Shown here in pieces: positions 62,928-64,000 of a stretch of 64,000 bases of DNA. Source of the stretch: a virus; IMG/VR virus record IMGVR_UViG_3300027974_000020, positions 1 to 64,000 of that record; one strand, given 5' to 3'. The position numbers and the translations under genes were made by a program. How positions within the stretch are numbered: position 1 is the stretch's first letter; the number at the start of each line of letters is the position of its first letter. The notes beneath the pieces are model-generated. The model searched no databases. It worked only from the letters and a program-made list of their open reading frames with translations, and had not been told where the DNA came from.

Positions 62928-63677
62928 CTAAATACCTAAAAATATATAATCTGAATCTAAATTTTTTATTGGTCCAGGCATTTGGCCATAAAATCTTGGA
63001 CCTCGACCGGCATCTGGATCTGCTGGTGACCCATCTAAATTATGCCCATATTGAAATCCTTTATGAGTTCTCTCGTTATAGTCGAACATTGTAACAACTG
63101 AATATTTTGTGCCAGATACGACTGGTAACGAACTATGTGCATAAATGTATGTTGAGGGAAACAATATTATGTCTCCAACTTTTGGTTTTATTTTAAATCT
63201 AAGTGTATCAAAAACCAATTCTCCACCATCATAATTATCATTTAAATAAGCCACAGATGATACAGTACAATTGTAGCTATAGCCATGATCTGCATGCGCA
63301 GAGAAGTGTTCTCCTGGAACATATTTAACAAAATTAAAGCTTTCCATAAAATCCATTTTTATACCGTGTCTTACCTCATAATCATAAAGGCATTCAAGTA
63401 GTGGAGATTTTACTGCTTCGCAAACCTCTTTGATTTCTTTTTGTTCTGGAGAATTTTCCCAAACGGTGTTATCTGGATGTATTTTAAAATCACTACAATT
63501 TCTATAACTTTTGTTTTTATTTAAATCCCCAGTTGTTCCCAAATCCCATTTAAATCTATCATTAGTGGATTTTTCCAATGCAAGCTCAAGTTTATCTATT
63601 AGGCTTTCTGCATCAGGGATGGCTCCTCTGTAGACTATAACACCTAATCTTGCATCAAAAACATATTGTGGGTTCAT
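62928..63677 (-). CDS. 2OG-Fe(II) oxygenase, prolyl-hydroxylase-like, 249 aa
   Basis: His128-x-Asp130 (SAHADHG), His181 (YIYAHSSLP) and Lys191 (GTKYSVVTM) form the iron and 2-oxoglutarate sites; Lys in the last place is usual for prolyl-4-hydroxylases. NYDGGELVFDTLRF and KVGDIILFPS are the typical linking strands. First gene of the leftward accessory operon, behind an extended -10-like site. The C-terminus (NLDGSPADPDAGRGPRFYG) is loop-rich. Confidence 0.88.
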   Translation of the reverse strand: MNPQYVFDARLGVIVYRGAIPDAESLIDKLELALEKSTNDRFKWDLGTTGDLNKNKSYRNCSDFKIHPDNTVWENSPEQKEIKEVCEAVKSPLLECLYDYEVRHGIKMDFMESFNFVKYVPGEHFSAHADHGYSYNCTVSSVAYLNDNYDGGELVFDTLRFKIKPKVGDIILFPSTYIYAHSSLPVVSGTKYSVVTMFDYNERTHKGFQYGHNLDGSPADPDAGRGPRFYGQMPGPIKNLDSDYIFLGI

Positions 63678-63701
63678 AATTATCTATCTCCGATAAATGT
63701 G

Positions 63702-63710
63702 TGATATAAT
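63702..63710 (+). promoter_or_regulatory. Extended -10 promoter-like site, rightward
   Basis: Plus-strand TGATATAAT, an exact extended -10 (TGnTATAAT), about 48 bases before the rightward gene. No clear -35 hexamer, as is usual for extended -10 promoters. Confidence 0.55.
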
Positions 63711-63728
63711 TTATTAAAAGCAAAGCCC

Positions 63729-63737
63729 ATTATACCA
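63729..63737 (-). promoter_or_regulatory. Extended -10 promoter-like site, leftward
   Basis: Minus-strand TGGTATAAT, an exact extended -10, about 52 bases before the leftward oxygenase gene. It lies to the right of the rightward site at 63702, so the two transcripts would start towards and across each other. Confidence 0.55.
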
Positions 63738-63757
63738 CAATTTTTGGAGAGCTAATT

Positions 63758-64000
63758 ATGTTTAATGAAGAAATAACAGAAGAAAAACCCTGGAAAGTTC
63801 TGCCTGGAACATTTGGAAATTCTACCGATAATATTAAAATTATAGAAAATTTTATTGAAAAAGAGGATTTGTTATCTTTACAAAATTTTGTAAAAAAAAT
63901 AGATGAATGGGACAACTCAAGAGGAAGTGAATATCATGAAGACGGAACTATTAAATATGGTGCCGACGTTTGGTTAAATAGGACTTGTAGTTCTTATATT
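63758..64000 (+). CDS. Probable 2OG-Fe(II) oxygenase, N-terminal part (runs off window)
   Basis: The only convincing plus-strand gene. ATG 63758 is preceded by GGAGA and an extended -10. Eighty-one codons are visible: MFNEEITEEKPWKV, then IKIIENFIEKEDLLSLQNFV, the usual opening of prolyl-hydroxylase-type phage oxygenases, as in its leftward neighbours. The iron-binding motifs would lie beyond the edge, so the assignment is tentative. It is transcribed opposite to all other genes here. Confidence 0.65.
   Translation, partial: MFNEEITEEKPWKVLPGTFGNSTDNIKIIENFIEKEDLLSLQNFVKKIDEWDNSRGSEYHEDGTIKYGADVWLNRTCSSYI

Noticed and set aside
63730-63915. Minus-strand ORF of 61 codons at the right end
   Set aside because: Shadow of the plus-strand gene at 63758, which has a ribosome site and an extended -10.
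1-64000. tRNA genes, CRISPR arrays, integrase or attachment sites
   Set aside because: None could be recognised by eye in the short intergenic gaps; faint cloverleaf-like stretches were within coding regions.

Overview
This window is part of a large, AT-rich (about one third G+C by eye) tailed-phage genome with a contractile tail. Almost everything is on the minus strand and transcribed right to left. The evidence is the order neck/connector, two sheath-like proteins, three tube-like proteins, two tail chaperones, tape-measure-like proteins, a giant baseplate hub, tail lysin, spike, gp25-like and gpJ-like wedge proteins and long fibres. The metallophosphoesterase with a DWQMGK motif inside the tail operon resembles one common in actinobacteriophages, but the host cannot be fixed from this sequence. 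I saw no tRNA, integrase, CRISPR array or insertion sequence.

Layout: 1-16.7 kb, tail fibres, adhesins and a phosphoesterase. 16.7-21.3 kb, baseplate wedge, spike and a two-domain tail lysin. 21.3-31.9 kb, one 3504-residue hub protein ending in a nuclease-like domain. 31.9-44.8 kb, tape-measure region and chaperones. 44.9-52.8 kb, tubes, sheaths, neck and connector. 52.8-64 kb, an accessory island: a methyltransferase, a diiron oxygenase, seven complete 2-oxoglutarate/Fe(II) oxygenase-like genes and perhaps an eighth cut by the right edge, a DUF6065 protein, and a five-gene cassette present twice (54.7-56.7 and 59.2-61.3 kb). No gene-free stretch exceeds about 120 bases once split genes are joined.

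Two things stand out. (1) The codon CGG is absent from the reading frames. Reading frame by frame by hand I found roughly 300 minus-strand CGG triplets out of frame and only three in frame. All three lie exactly where one open frame ends and a +1-shifted frame continues the protein: a fibre at 15,056, the tail lysin at 21,223 and a tape-measure-region protein at 34,730. Each downstream fragment lacks a credible ribosome binding site. This looks like +1 frameshifting (or four-base decoding) at an unassigned or hungry CGG. (2) The duplicated cassette (small helical protein A, small acidic protein B, about 97-residue protein C, degenerate Rossmann protein D, 2OG oxygenase E) among many more oxygenases looks like an undescribed oxidative modification system.

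Separately, several surface structural proteins carry a striking excess of the tripeptide Ala/Ser-Thr-Pro, which could be a modification target. Promoter-like sites fall into two classes: a TACTATAA element before late structural genes and extended -10 (TGnTAnAAT) sites in the oxygenase island.
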